Below, piece after piece: positions 8,350 through 16,234 of a stretch of DNA of 43,198 nt. Both the position numbers and the translations under genes were made by a program. How positions within the stretch are numbered: position 1 is the first letter of the stretch; each line of letters opens with the position of its first letter. The notes under the pieces are model-generated. The model saw only the letters and a list, made by a program, of their open reading frames with translations, did not search any database and was not told the DNA's origin. The stretch is from Brevibacterium sp. p3-SID960 (GTDB lineage: Bacteria; Actinomycetota; Actinomycetes; Actinomycetales; Brevibacteriaceae). The stretch is taken from positions 1 through 43,198 of the forward strand of contig NZ_JALXKS010000025.1 in the NCBI RefSeq assembly GCF_025144725.1. Direction: 5' to 3'.

Positions 8350-8382
8350 GCAGGCCCGGAACCTCAGCGGTTCCGGGCCTGC
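8350..8382 (-). terminator. Rho-independent-like terminator after rplQ
   Basis: A 14-bp perfect inverted repeat (arms 8350-8363 and 8369-8382, loop of 5) sits 35 bases beyond the rplQ stop. No strong U-tract follows, as is usual for actinobacterial hairpin terminators. It marks the end of the infA-rplQ unit. Confidence 0.7.
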
Positions 8383-8417
8383 GATGCTCAGCGGGACGCT
8401 GCGGGACGCTCAGCGAC

Positions 8418-9011
8418 TCACTTCTCGTCGTCTGCCTTCTCGACGTCGTCGGCCTTCTCAGCATCCTCAGACTGCTCGGCGGCTTCCTGTGCCTCGTCGT
8501 CCTGGGCACCGGAGGTGACGTCCGGCTCGACCTCGGGGGTCTCGTCGTCACCGGTGGCGCCCTCAGCCGTGGTGTCTTCGGCCTTCGGCTCATCGGCAGC
8601 GGCGGCCTTGGTGGCCTCCTCGGCTTCCTTCACCGTGGCCTGCTTGGGCGAGTAGGCCTCGAGCACGAGCTCGATGACGGCCATCGGGGCGTTATCGCCC
8701 TTGCGCGGGCCGATCTTGGTGATGCGGGTGTAGCCGCCGGGACGCTCAGCGACAGCCGGGGCGATCGAGGTGAACAGCTCGTGGACGACGGACTTGTCGC
8801 CGATCTGCTGCATGACACGGCGGCGAGCAGCCAGGTCACCGCGCTTGGCGAAGGTGATGAGACGCTCGGCGACCGGGCGCAGGCGCTTGGCCTTCGTCAC
8901 CGTCGTGGTGATGGACTTGTTCTCGAAGAGCTGGGACGCCATGTTGTTCAGCATCGCCCGCTCGTGCGCCGGGGAGCCGCCGAGGCGGTTGCCCTTGGTA
9001 GGCGTAGGCAT
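8418..9011 (-). CDS. rplQ: 50S ribosomal protein L17, with acidic C-terminal tail
   Basis: L17 binds 23S rRNA domain III near the polypeptide exit tunnel. The first ~125 residues are canonical ([55 protein letters not shown]). The remaining ~65 residues form a disordered, Glu/Asp/Ala-rich tail (for example [13 protein letters not shown]), making the protein 197 residues against about 120 in E. coli. Similar tails occur in other actinobacteria. It follows rpoA by 36 bases and is the last gene of the alpha-operon, before a strong hairpin. Confidence 0.97.
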   Translation of the reverse strand: MPTPTKGNRLGGSPAHERAMLNNMASQLFENKSITTTVTKAKRLRPVAERLITFAKRGDLAARRRVMQQIGDKSVVHELFTSIAPAVAERPGGYTRITKIGPRKGDNAPMAVIELVLEAYSPKQATVKEAEEATKAAAADEPKAEDTTAEGATGDDETPEVEPDVTSGAQDDEAQEAAEQSEDAEKADDVEKADDEK

Positions 9012-9047
9012 TGTTTATCTCCTTGAAATCTCTGTTCGGTCAGCCGC

Positions 9048-10040
9048 TCAGTACTGCTCGTCGTCGACGTAGCTCATCTCTTCGCCAGCCTCGCCGTAGC
9101 CCGCAGGGCTGTCCTTGAGGCTGAGTCCGAGCTCGTTGAGCTTGGCCTTGACTTCGTCGATGGACTTCGAACCGAAGTTGCGGATGTCCATGAGGTCTGC
9201 TTCGCTGCGGGCGACCAGTTCTCCGACGGTGTGGATGCCTTCACGCTTGAGGCAGTTGTAGGACCGGACGGTGAGGTCGAGGTCCTCGATCGCCAGAGCG
9301 AGATCGGCGGCCAGGGCAGCGTCCACCGGCGAGGGGCCGATGTCGATGCCTTCGGCTTCGACGTTGAGCTCGCGGGCCAGGCCGAAGAGCTCGACGAGGG
9401 TCTTGCCGGCCGAGGCGACGGCGTCGCGCGGGGCGATCGACGGCTTCGTCTCGACATCGACGATGAGACGGTCGAAGTCAGTGCGCTGTTCGACACGAGT
9501 GGCTTCGACCTTGTAGGTGACCTTGAGCACCGGCGAGTAGATCGAGTCGACTGGGATCCGGCCGATCTCGGCGTCGGCGTTCTTGTTCTGCGCAGCAGAC
9601 ACGTAGCCGCGACCGCGCTCGATGGTCAGCTCCATGTCGAGGCGGCCGTCTTCGTTGAGCGTGGCGATGTAGAGCTCGGGGTTGTGAATCTCCACACCGG
9701 CCGGGGCCGAGATGTCCTCAGCGGTGACCGTGCCCGGGCCCTGCTTGCGCAGGTAGGCCACGACCGGCTCGTCGAACTCCGAGGAGACGACGAGGGACTT
9801 GAGGTTGAGGATGAATTCGGTGACATCCTCCTTCACTCCGGGCACCGTGGTGAACTCGTGCAGCACGCCATCGACGCGGATGCTCGTAACCGAGGCACCG
9901 GGGATGGACGAGAGCAGGGTCCGACGCAGCGAGTTGCCGAGGGTGTATCCGAAACCGGGCTCGAGCGGCTCGATGACGAAGCGCGATCGATTGGCTGATA
10001 CAGCCTCTTCCGTGAGCGTGGGGCGCTGTGCAATGAGCAC
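9048..10040 (-). CDS. rpoA: DNA-directed RNA polymerase subunit alpha
   Basis: Dimerising scaffold of RNA polymerase. The 330-residue protein has the N-terminal assembly domain ([20 protein letters not shown], about 29-48) and the C-terminal promoter-contact domain ([22 protein letters not shown], where the Arg of VRSYNCLKR matches the UP-element-binding arginine). The start codon is GTG at 10040, preceded by GAAAGGAAG. rpsK lies directly upstream; no rpsD (S4) gene is placed between them, unlike in mycobacteria. A hairpin-rich 171-base gap separates it from rpsK. Confidence 0.98.
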   Translation of the reverse strand: MLIAQRPTLTEEAVSANRSRFVIEPLEPGFGYTLGNSLRRTLLSSIPGASVTSIRVDGVLHEFTTVPGVKEDVTEFILNLKSLVVSSEFDEPVVAYLRKQGPGTVTAEDISAPAGVEIHNPELYIATLNEDGRLDMELTIERGRGYVSAAQNKNADAEIGRIPVDSIYSPVLKVTYKVEATRVEQRTDFDRLIVDVETKPSIAPRDAVASAGKTLVELFGLARELNVEAEGIDIGPSPVDAALAADLALAIEDLDLTVRSYNCLKREGIHTVGELVARSEADLMDIRNFGSKSIDEVKAKLNELGLSLKDSPAGYGEAGEEMSYVDDEQY

Positions 10041-10150
10041 GTGGGCTTCCTTTCAGCGAGCATCCGCTATATGACGCTCGCATGCACTAGTTGAGTAATT
10101 CAGTACTCGTAACGCTTGCGGGTGGTGGACAGTGCGTCCGGTCCCCCGTG

Positions 10151-10193
10151 CCCGAGGCGTCGGCTCACCTGCCAGCAGGCGGCCCGCCTCGGG
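10151..10193 (-). terminator. Hairpin between rpsK and rpoA (possible attenuator)
   Basis: CCCGAGGC at 10151-10158 pairs with GCCTCGGG at 10186-10193, and the loop contains a second small palindrome (CCTGCCAGCAGG at 10168-10179). It sits 18 bases past the rpsK stop. With no U-tract it may be a weak terminator or a processing site, tuning rpoA-rplQ relative to the S13-S11 genes. Confidence 0.4.
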
Positions 10194-10211
10194 AGGGAGA
10201 ACCGGAGAGGC

Positions 10212-10616
10212 TCAGCCGCGGCGGCGCTTCGGCGGGCGGCAGCCGTTGTGCGGCGTCGGGGTGACGTCCTGGATGGTGCCCAGCTCGAGGCCGGCGGCCT
10301 GGAGCGAGCGGATCGCGGTCTCGCGTCCCGATCCCGGGCCCTTGACGAAGACGTCGACCTTCTTCAGGCCCATCTCCATGGCGCGGCGGGCAGCGGACTC
10401 AGCGGCCATCTGTGCGGCGTACGGGGTGGACTTGCGCGATCCCTTGAAGCCGACCTCACCGGCGGAAGCCCAGGAGATCACAGCTCCTGTGGGGTCGGTG
10501 ATCGAAACGATCGTGTTGTTGAACGTGGACTTGATGTGGGCCTGGCCGTTGACGATGTTCTTCTTATCGCGACGACGCGGCTTGCGCACTGCTCCTGCGC
10601 GTGACTTGGGAGGCAT
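10212..10616 (-). CDS. rpsK: 30S ribosomal protein S11
   Basis: Platform protein of the 30S subunit, contacting the 16S rRNA 690 and 790 loops. The 134-residue product has the basic N-terminus [48 protein letters not shown] and the [18 protein letters not shown] and [18 protein letters not shown] endings typical of S11. I start at ATG 10616, which has AGGAG 10 bases upstream, rather than at an in-frame TTG three codons earlier that would abut the Shine-Dalgarno. It follows rpsM by 42 bases. Confidence 0.97.
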   Translation of the reverse strand: MPPKSRAGAVRKPRRRDKKNIVNGQAHIKSTFNNTIVSITDPTGAVISWASAGEVGFKGSRKSTPYAAQMAAESAARRAMEMGLKKVDVFVKGPGSGRETAIRSLQAAGLELGTIQDVTPTPHNGCRPPKRRRG

Positions 10617-10658
10617 AGATCTCAAACTCCTGATCGAGGGTGTTCGGTGAAAGCGGGA

Positions 10659-11027
10659 TTACTTCTTCTTACCGGCAACCGTGCGCTTCGGGCCCTTGCG
10701 GGTGCGCGCATTGGTCTTGGTGCGCTGACCGCGCACCGGCAGGCCGCGGCGGTGGCGCAGGCCTGCATAGCAGCCGATCTCAACCTTGCGGCGGATGTCG
10801 GCGGCCACTTCGCGGCGCAGGTCGCCTTCCACCTTGAACGTTCCCTCGATGTAGTCGCGCAGCTGCACGAGCTCATCATCGCTGAGGTCCTTGACGCGGG
10901 TGTGCGGGTCGATCCCGGTCTCGGTCAGGGTCTGGCTCGCACGAGTGCGGCCCACACCATAGATGTATGTCAGGGCGACTTCCACGCGCTTCTCACGCGG
11001 GAGATCGACTCCGGCAAGACGTGCCAT
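10659..11027 (-). CDS. rpsM: 30S ribosomal protein S13
   Basis: Head protein of the 30S subunit that contacts P-site tRNA and forms bridges B1a and B1b. The 122-residue product shows [66 protein letters not shown], all canonical. It lies 205 bases after rpmJ. That gap is GC-rich and runs through Pro/Gly-like sequence without a convincing ORF or promoter. Confidence 0.97.
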   Translation of the reverse strand: MARLAGVDLPREKRVEVALTYIYGVGRTRASQTLTETGIDPHTRVKDLSDDELVQLRDYIEGTFKVEGDLRREVAADIRRKVEIGCYAGLRHRRGLPVRGQRTKTNARTRKGPKRTVAGKKK

Positions 11028-11232
11028 AAGTTCTTACTCCGTGTTTTCGTTGTCGAAGGTGCTTGCTCAGACCTGTCCCGGGTGTCCCGGGTCCCCGGCC
11101 TCCGAACCGGGGGTGTCGTCCTGCTGCCTGTCAGGCTGGGCCTGGCCTGCCGCAGGGGGCGAGGTCTGCTTGGGTGTGGTGCTCGCAGCTGCTTTCAGCA
11201 GGAGCGAACGGGAGTCTGCGTGAAGTGAGCGA

Positions 11233-11346
11233 TCAGCCCTGGCGCTGCTTGTGGCGCGGGTTGTCGCAGATCACCATGACGCGGCTGTGACGCCGAATCA
11301 CCTTGCACTTCTCGCAGACCTTCTTGACGCTGGGGTGAACCTTCAT
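11233..11346 (-). CDS. rpmJ: 50S ribosomal protein L36 (zinc-ribbon form)
   Basis: A 37-residue protein, [20 protein letters not shown] followed by [17 protein letters not shown]. The zinc ligands Cys11, Cys14, Cys27 and His32 are intact, so this is the C+ form. In many actinobacteria a zinc-free paralogue elsewhere replaces it under zinc starvation (family knowledge). It sits between infA and rpsM as usual. A U-tailed hairpin separates it from infA. Confidence 0.95.
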   Translation of the reverse strand: MKVHPSVKKVCEKCKVIRRHSRVMVICDNPRHKQRQG

Positions 11347-11370
11347 CGTGAGTCCTTCTTGCTGACTGCG

Positions 11371-11394
11371 AAAACCCCAGGAGGGTCCCTGGGG
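11371..11394 (-). terminator. Intrinsic terminator or attenuator between infA and rpmJ
   Basis: On the minus strand a 7-bp stem (CCCCAGG / CCTGGGG, arms 11375-11381 and 11388-11394) is followed directly by TTTT (11374-11371), the classical intrinsic terminator form that is rare in this GC-rich window. It lies about 30 bases past the infA stop and 25 bases before the rpmJ start. Partial termination would make infA mRNA more abundant than the downstream S13-S11-alpha-L17 mRNA. Confidence 0.6.
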
Positions 11395-11424
11395 GCGACG
11401 CAGAATAGCGGTCGAAAAGATCTG

Positions 11425-11646
11425 TTACTTGTACCGGTAGACGATGCGACCGCGGGACAGGTCGTAGGGAGAGAGCTCCACCACGACGCGATCCTCGGGG
11501 AGAATGCGGATGTAGTGCTGGCGCATCTTTCCGGAGATGTGCGCCAGAACCTTGTGCCCGTTGGTCAGCTCCACCCGGAACGAGGCGTTCGGGAGTGCTT
11601 CGACAACGGTTCCTTCGATCTCAATGACCCCTTCTTTTTTGGCCAT
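11425..11646 (-). CDS. infA: Translation initiation factor IF-1
   Basis: Binds the 30S A site during initiation. The 73-residue OB-fold protein begins [20 protein letters not shown], followed by [51 protein letters not shown], canonical for IF-1. An upstream in-frame ATG at 11664 would add MGLTND, but family N-termini begin MAKKEG. No strong Shine-Dalgarno sequence stands out for either. The usual map-infA adjacency is broken here by about 6 kb of unrelated genes, so it must have its own promoter; I could not pinpoint it. Confidence 0.97.
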   Translation of the reverse strand: MAKKEGVIEIEGTVVEALPNASFRVELTNGHKVLAHISGKMRQHYIRILPEDRVVVELSPYDLSRGRIVYRYK

Positions 11647-11815
11647 ATCGTTCGTCAACCCCATTTTCCCGCAGACATGCTGCGTTCGTTCGTGTCTCAG
11701 GCCCGCTTCGGCTGCCCGGGTGGGACCTGATTCGACCGGCAGTCCTGACCCGGAGTGTCCGATTCCGCACGGCTCACCGGATGGGCTAAGCTACCCGGAG
11801 AAAGACGGAACTGGC

Positions 11816-12880
11816 ATGTCCAGAGGTCACAGACCAATCCACCACTCTACACGAAACCGCGTGTTCGTGCCACTGATTTCTGCGCCCGCGACTGCGCCCT
11901 TCCTCACGCCCGCTGATGCCGGTGCGCTCAATGCCGAGCTGTCAGGCGAACCGGATTCCCGTTTCATGCTTCTCCCCCGCCTGCTGCGCCGGGCAGGCTT
12001 CTATCACCACCGCGCCGCGCGTGCGATCGAGGCGCTCATTCCCGCCTCCGCGCCCGAGGCGGCAGCCGCCCTGGCAGCGCTGCCCGCCTTGGAGCCCCGG
12101 GCGCGCGGATCCCAGACTCTCGACGCCGGCGTCGAGGTGCCGACGGGCTCGGACGGCCGGGTCGTCGAGTCTCCTGTCGAGGTGCAGCAGGGAAGGCTGG
12201 GCGACTGCTGGTTCATCGCGGCCCTCGCCGCCTGTGAGCACACCCGGCCCGGTTTCACCGCCTCACTCATAGACCAGCTGCCCAATGGGCTCATCCAGGT
12301 GCGGCTGCACACCGGGCTGCGGCCGCGGGCGGTGACGATCTCCCCGGTCGTGCCCGCCCAGCACCGCACCGGGGACTCCCGGGGCCGGGCGAATCTCGCC
12401 AGTCTTGTCGAGAAGGCGGCCGCGGTCACCTTCGGGCGCGGCAGCTACACCGGGATCGAGCACGGGTTCTCCGGAAACGCCTTCTATCTGCTCACCGGTC
12501 AGGTCACTCCGGCCCGCCCGATTCCCCGGTTCGCCACCGTGGCCTCCTGGCAGGAGGCGAACCGGCCGGTGGTAGCCTCCACGCTGCTGCGCCGGAAGCC
12601 GACCCGGCTCATCCCACGTGAGGATGACCCCGCCCGGCAGATCGCGGTCATGAATGGCCACGTCTACGTCGTATGCGGCATCGCTCGGGTCGATGAGGAC
12701 GGCCGGCCGTTGCCCGACGGTGCCGGCCCGCTGCGCATCCATCTGCGCAACCCGCTCGGCGGCGCCGATCCGCGACCGGGTTCCCGTCATCCGCGGCGCA
12801 CCGACCTGTACCTGTCCCAGGCGCAGTTCCGGCGGATATTCCTGTCGGTCAACGTCGGGCCAGTACTCACCGACCCCTGA
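11816..12880 (+). CDS. Calpain-like cysteine protease (C2 family)
   Basis: A 354-residue protein with a full calpain-type catalytic triad. QQGRLGDCWFIAALAA gives Cys131 with the oxyanion glutamine just before it, NGHVYVVCGI gives His282, and IHLRNPLGG gives Asn312. Between them LASLVEKAAAVTFGRGSY and GFSGNAFYLLTG match the calpain LxEKAxAK and GG-x-x-x-x-LTG regions. The N-terminal 100 residues are Ala/Pro-rich and not recognised. No signal peptide or membrane segment is visible, so it is either cytosolic or exported by a non-Sec route. No calcium-binding C2-like domain follows. I use ATG 11816; TAAGCT at 11787-11792 may be its -10 box. Divergent from infA and convergent with the LPRTG peptidase. 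Bacterial calpains are sporadic and poorly studied; target unknown. Confidence 0.8.
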   Translation: MSRGHRPIHHSTRNRVFVPLISAPATAPFLTPADAGALNAELSGEPDSRFMLLPRLLRRAGFYHHRAARAIEALIPASAPEAAAALAALPALEPRARGSQTLDAGVEVPTGSDGRVVESPVEVQQGRLGDCWFIAALAACEHTRPGFTASLIDQLPNGLIQVRLHTGLRPRAVTISPVVPAQHRTGDSRGRANLASLVEKAAAVTFGRGSYTGIEHGFSGNAFYLLTGQVTPARPIPRFATVASWQEANRPVVASTLLRRKPTRLIPREDDPARQIAVMNGHVYVVCGIARVDEDGRPLPDGAGPLRIHLRNPLGGADPRPGSRHPRRTDLYLSQAQFRRIFLSVNVGPVLTDP

Positions 12881-12938
12881 CAGCGGCGCTGTTGCCCTGC
12901 TGCTGGACTCACGCACGCGGCCGATTCCAGACACGCCG

Positions 12939-12968
12939 CAGGGGCGGCCTCCGAAGAGACCGCCCCTG
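12939..12968 (-). terminator. Terminator between the convergent calpain-like and LPRTG peptidase genes
   Basis: Arms 12939-12947 and 12960-12968 pair perfectly over 9 bp (CAGGGGCGG / CCGCCCCTG). Read on the minus strand the stem extends through a further four pairs to a C-UUCG-G tetraloop, so it best serves the minus-strand peptidase gene, whose stop is at 13014. It can also act on the plus strand. A second 6-bp hairpin lies at 12982-12997. Confidence 0.7.
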
Positions 12969-13013
12969 GGATCGCTCACCATGAGCCGTGCGGCTCAGGT
13001 GTCAGCTGATCAC

Positions 13014-15977
13014 TCAGCCGTCCGAGGAGATTCGGCGCGACTTGTACAGTGCTGCGGAACCGCCGCCGATGAGAGCGAGGATGAGCAGCAGGTACGGCAT
13101 GATCTCGGCACCGGTGCGCGGAAGCTTGCCGTCTCTGTCGGCGTTCTTATCGCGGCCGTCGTCCTTCTTGCCATTGCCGTCGTCGTCGGATCCCTTGTCG
13201 TCCTTGTCGGTGTCGCCACCGCCGTTGGAGTCATCGTCGTCATCGCCCTTGGGGTTGTCATCGCGCATGACCTCAAGGAAGTCAGCGGCAACGACATCGC
13301 CGGCGGCGTTGACGAGGGTGACCTCGTACGTGCCGGGCTTAGCGTCTTCCGGGACGGTGAACTGACCGGCAGCGTTGCCGCCGTTGTCCATCGTGCCCTC
13401 AGCGACCTTCGTGCCGTCGAAGGCGATGGTGTAGTCATCGACATCGTCCTGGTGCTCAGCGGTGTAGAGCAGCTTCTCACCAGCGTGTGCCTTGCCGGTC
13501 GAGATCGAGAAGCCAGACGAGCGGAACGTCTCGACCTTGCACTGAGTCGTGAGCGTCACGTCGTTGCCGCGATCATCCTTGACGGTATCGGGCTTGTCGA
13601 GCGTGTTGCCGTAGTCGCCGTCCTTCGGAACGTCACCGTTGATGAGGAAGTCGTTGACGGTGTCGTCGACGCAGGTCATGTTCGGGTCGCGTTTCATGTA
13701 CGAGGTGTGCGAAGCACCTGAGGCAGACAGCAGGGTGCCGTCGATGACGCGGGCGAGCTTGACGCCAGCCGGGTACGGGGTGGCCGAGTCATGCGTCGTC
13801 GAGACGACGAGGATGTTCGGCACCTTCGTCAGCTTCTCCGGAGCGGGCAGGGTGCCCTTGAACTGCCAGAAGTCGCAGTAGTCGTACTCACCCGGAGTCT
13901 TCGACGAACGCTGGAACGGAGCGGCCTCGTCGTAGCGCTCAGCGAAGTCACGTGCCTTCTCGATGTCAGGCATGTCGCCGTAGCTGTTGGCATCGGTGCA
14001 GCGGATGTTGGTGAATGCCTGAAGCATCGGCGCGTAGTGGCCGCTCTCATCGCGCTCATTGTATTCGTCAGCCAGCTGCATGAGCATGCCGGCAGTCTCA
14101 CCCTGCTTGAGCTCGGCCAGCCCGTAGGCCAGCTGCGGCCACAGCGTCTCGGAGTACAGTGCCTGGAAGACACCGGTGCGGCCATCAGCGAAGGAGACCA
14201 TCCGCTCGTCGTTCGGCTGACCGGTCGGCAGAGGCTTGGACTCAAGCGTCTGCAGCAGCTTGGCGTTCGCATCGGTGAGCTGATCGACATCCTCGACACC
14301 ATCGCCGAGCGCACAGCTGAAGGTCTCGTCAGCGATCGGGCTGTCACCGAAGACCTCTGGCCACAGCTCGCCCCAGGTCTTGTTCTGCGCGCCCTTGGCG
14401 GTGCAGTCCTTGGCGAACTGTTCGAAGGTGTTCTGGAAGCCAGCACCCTGGTTGATGGTCTTGTCCTCGTCATCAGCCGGATCGTCGCTGTCGGCGGTGC
14501 CGCTGGGATCGAAGTAGTTCTCGGAGGCGGCGTTGATCGCCTTCATCGCAGCCAGCTCGTCGACCTTGCCGGGATCGACGACGCCGTCGAGCACGAGGCG
14601 ACCGACATTGGCCTGGAACTTCTGCGAGTAGACGTAACCGAGGCGGGTGCCGTAGGAGAAGCCGATGAAGTTGAGCTTCTCATCGCCGAATGCCGAGCGC
14701 ATGAGGTCCATGTCGCCGACAGCATCCCAGGTGCCCAGGTGCTGCATGAGCTTCTTCTGCCCAGCCTCACCGAGATCGAAGGCCTTGCCGGTGTTTTCGA
14801 AGCAGTCATCGGCGAAGCGCTCGGTCTGCTCCTTGAGTGCATCTTCGACTTCCTCGCGGGTCTCCTTGCCGTGCGGGTTGGACTCGCGGTCCTTGTCGAT
14901 CTGCTCATCAGAGGAGCACTGCGAGAACGGCATCGAGGCACCGGTGCCGCGCGGGTCGAAGCCGAGCATGTCGTATTCGGCTGCCAGGTCGGGCTCGTAG
15001 AGCGCGCCGGCGACCGACAGGGTCATGCCGGAGCCGCCCGGGCCGCCCGGGTTCCACAGCACGGTGCCGCGCGGGTTCTCGTTCTCGACGAACGTGCCGT
15101 TCTCAACCTTGCCGGCTCTGACCTTCATGACCGACACCGCGATGTTGCCTGCACTCGGGTCCTCGGCATCGATCGGCATGATGACGTAACCGCATTCAGG
15201 CGCGCGGCCGATCCGCTCTTCGAAGTCAGGCTGACCGAGCTTCTCGCAGTTGCCTGCCGAGAGGTTGAGCGCCTGGCCGTAATGCTTCTCCAGGCCCTTC
15301 GGGACGTTTCCGGTGCTCGTGCCACCGGCGGCCGGCTCAGGGATCTCGTAGGTGCCGTCGCCGTCGGCGTCGAACAGCTCCTTGGCCAGCTGGGGGTAGT
15401 ACTCGTCGAGGCCGTCCTCGCGGACACCGCTCTGCTCCTCATCGGCATCTGGACCGTCTGCATCGGTGTCGGACTCCTCGCCAGCGTCCGGGGCCTGTGC
15501 GTCTTCCTCCTCCTCGACGGTGAAGGTCTTATCGGAGCTCATGAGGTTGTCGTCGCCGCCGGTGATCGCGTAGACACCCGGCGCGAGGTCCTCGACTTCG
15601 AGGGTTTCCTCTGCCGTCCCGTCTTCCCCGATCGTGACGTCAGTGTCGGTGCCCTCGACGATTTCGCTGTTCTGGGCGTGCTTGAGCCTGAGGGTGAGGA
15701 CATCGCCGGCCTCGCCCTTGACGGTGACGGGGATTTCGAGTGTCTCTGCCTCGGCCATCGTCGTCTCACCGGTGTAGGCGATGGTGAGCTTGTCGACCAT
15801 GTCGGTGGGGTTCGTCGTCGATTCGGGGGCCGTCCGGGGCGCGCTCTCTGCCGGCTGCGACGGTGCAGCGAGGACAGAGGTGCCGAATCCAAGGGTCATC
15901 GCCAGAGTCACAGTCGTAGCGACGCCGGCGGTGCGCATTCTGCGCAGCGCCGGCGGTGTCTGTGGTGAATCAGTCAT
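13014..15977 (-). CDS. Secreted, LPRTG-anchored S33-type alpha/beta-hydrolase (tripeptidyl-aminopeptidase-like)
   Basis: A 987-residue cell-surface hydrolase. Order: signal peptide (about 1-38, RRMRTAGVATTVTL core, cleavage near VLAA-PS); a beta-sandwich-like domain (60-155, ending VEDLAPGVYAITGG); an acidic linker (155-190); a DADGDG calcium-type loop (203-208); the alpha/beta-hydrolase domain (about 225-780); a second beta domain with KPGTYEVTLVNAAGDVV (815-905); a Asp/Gly/Lys-rich wall-spanning stretch (906-950); then LPRTG (952-956), a hydrophobic helix and RR tail for sortase anchoring. Oxyanion region is NPGGPGGSG (309-317), nucleophile Ser441 in GFSYGT, acid Asp730, base His757. This layout fits actinomycete tripeptidyl or prolyl aminopeptidases of S33. 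The start is leaderless (see -10 box). No sortase gene is in the window. Confidence 0.88.
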   Translation of the reverse strand: MTDSPQTPPALRRMRTAGVATTVTLAMTLGFGTSVLAAPSQPAESAPRTAPESTTNPTDMVDKLTIAYTGETTMAEAETLEIPVTVKGEAGDVLTLRLKHAQNSEIVEGTDTDVTIGEDGTAEETLEVEDLAPGVYAITGGDDNLMSSDKTFTVEEEEDAQAPDAGEESDTDADGPDADEEQSGVREDGLDEYYPQLAKELFDADGDGTYEIPEPAAGGTSTGNVPKGLEKHYGQALNLSAGNCEKLGQPDFEERIGRAPECGYVIMPIDAEDPSAGNIAVSVMKVRAGKVENGTFVENENPRGTVLWNPGGPGGSGMTLSVAGALYEPDLAAEYDMLGFDPRGTGASMPFSQCSSDEQIDKDRESNPHGKETREEVEDALKEQTERFADDCFENTGKAFDLGEAGQKKLMQHLGTWDAVGDMDLMRSAFGDEKLNFIGFSYGTRLGYVYSQKFQANVGRLVLDGVVDPGKVDELAAMKAINAASENYFDPSGTADSDDPADDEDKTINQGAGFQNTFEQFAKDCTAKGAQNKTWGELWPEVFGDSPIADETFSCALGDGVEDVDQLTDANAKLLQTLESKPLPTGQPNDERMVSFADGRTGVFQALYSETLWPQLAYGLAELKQGETAGMLMQLADEYNERDESGHYAPMLQAFTNIRCTDANSYGDMPDIEKARDFAERYDEAAPFQRSSKTPGEYDYCDFWQFKGTLPAPEKLTKVPNILVVSTTHDSATPYPAGVKLARVIDGTLLSASGASHTSYMKRDPNMTCVDDTVNDFLINGDVPKDGDYGNTLDKPDTVKDDRGNDVTLTTQCKVETFRSSGFSISTGKAHAGEKLLYTAEHQDDVDDYTIAFDGTKVAEGTMDNGGNAAGQFTVPEDAKPGTYEVTLVNAAGDVVAADFLEVMRDDNPKGDDDDDSNGGGDTDKDDKGSDDDGNGKKDDGRDKNADRDGKLPRTGAEIMPYLLLILALIGGGSAALYKSRRISSDG

Positions 15978-15984
15978 ACCCGAG

Positions 15985-15990
15985 AGCCTA
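15985..15990 (-). promoter_or_regulatory. Probable -10 box of the LPRTG peptidase gene (leaderless)
   Basis: On the minus strand TAGGCT ends 7 bases before the ATG at 15977, with no Shine-Dalgarno between. This is the same arrangement as at three other genes here. It also supports the chosen start codon. Confidence 0.5.
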
Positions 15991-16157
15991 TTGCGAAAAG
16001 TGTGCGACTTGTGACCTTTCTCTCATGCTTTGTGGAGGTGCGAACATCGCCGCTGGTCAGCGAATCGATCTATGACGAAAGTAGTAGTGTTTTCTGCGCA
16101 TCTGGGTCTGGATTCCGCTGCTGAAGTCCGCGTTTTCGGCGCGTGCGCTGTCAGCGC

Positions 16158-16163
16158 TAGGCT
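16158..16163 (+). promoter_or_regulatory. Probable -10 box of the C-S lyase gene
   Basis: TAGGCT at 16158-16163 would start transcription near 16170, giving a leader of about 60 bases before the GTG at 16231. The -35 region (TTCGGC near 16135) is weak. The box overlaps the left edge of a 30-bp tandem duplication whose second copy reads GAGGCT, so only one copy keeps the box. Confidence 0.4.
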
Positions 16164-16220
16164 GGATGTCGGCAACCACACCGAAGAGAGGCTGGATGTC
16201 GGCAATGACGCCGAAGAGAG
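16161..16220 (+). repeat. 30-bp tandem duplication in the C-S lyase leader
   Basis: Units 16161-16190 and 16191-16220 differ at only three positions (CAACCACACC versus CAATGACGCC in the middle). Each unit ends in GAAGAGAG, so the Shine-Dalgarno-like purine stretch is present twice: once before an internal ATG at 16196 and once before the real GTG at 16231. Confidence 0.85.
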
Positions 16221-16234
16221 GACAGATCAGGTGA
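16196..16234 (+). CDS. Possible 12-codon leader ORF overlapping the C-S lyase start
   Basis: ATG at 16196 has AGAGG five bases upstream and encodes MSAMTPKRGQIR. Its TGA (16232-16234) overlaps the GTG start at 16231 as GTGA. Translating it would deliver ribosomes to the lyase start (coupling). It may be a by-product of the 30-bp duplication, and no amino-acid bias suggests classical attenuation. Confidence 0.35.
   Translation: MSAMTPKRGQIR

Noticed and set aside
12982..12997. A small 6-bp palindrome near the peptidase stop as a separate operator.
   Set aside because: Too short and located in a 3' region; better seen as part of the bidirectional termination region.
13791..15968. A 725-codon plus-strand frame opposite the LPRTG peptidase.
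   Set aside because: Mirror-frame artefact of GC-biased codons; low-complexity product, no ribosome-binding site.
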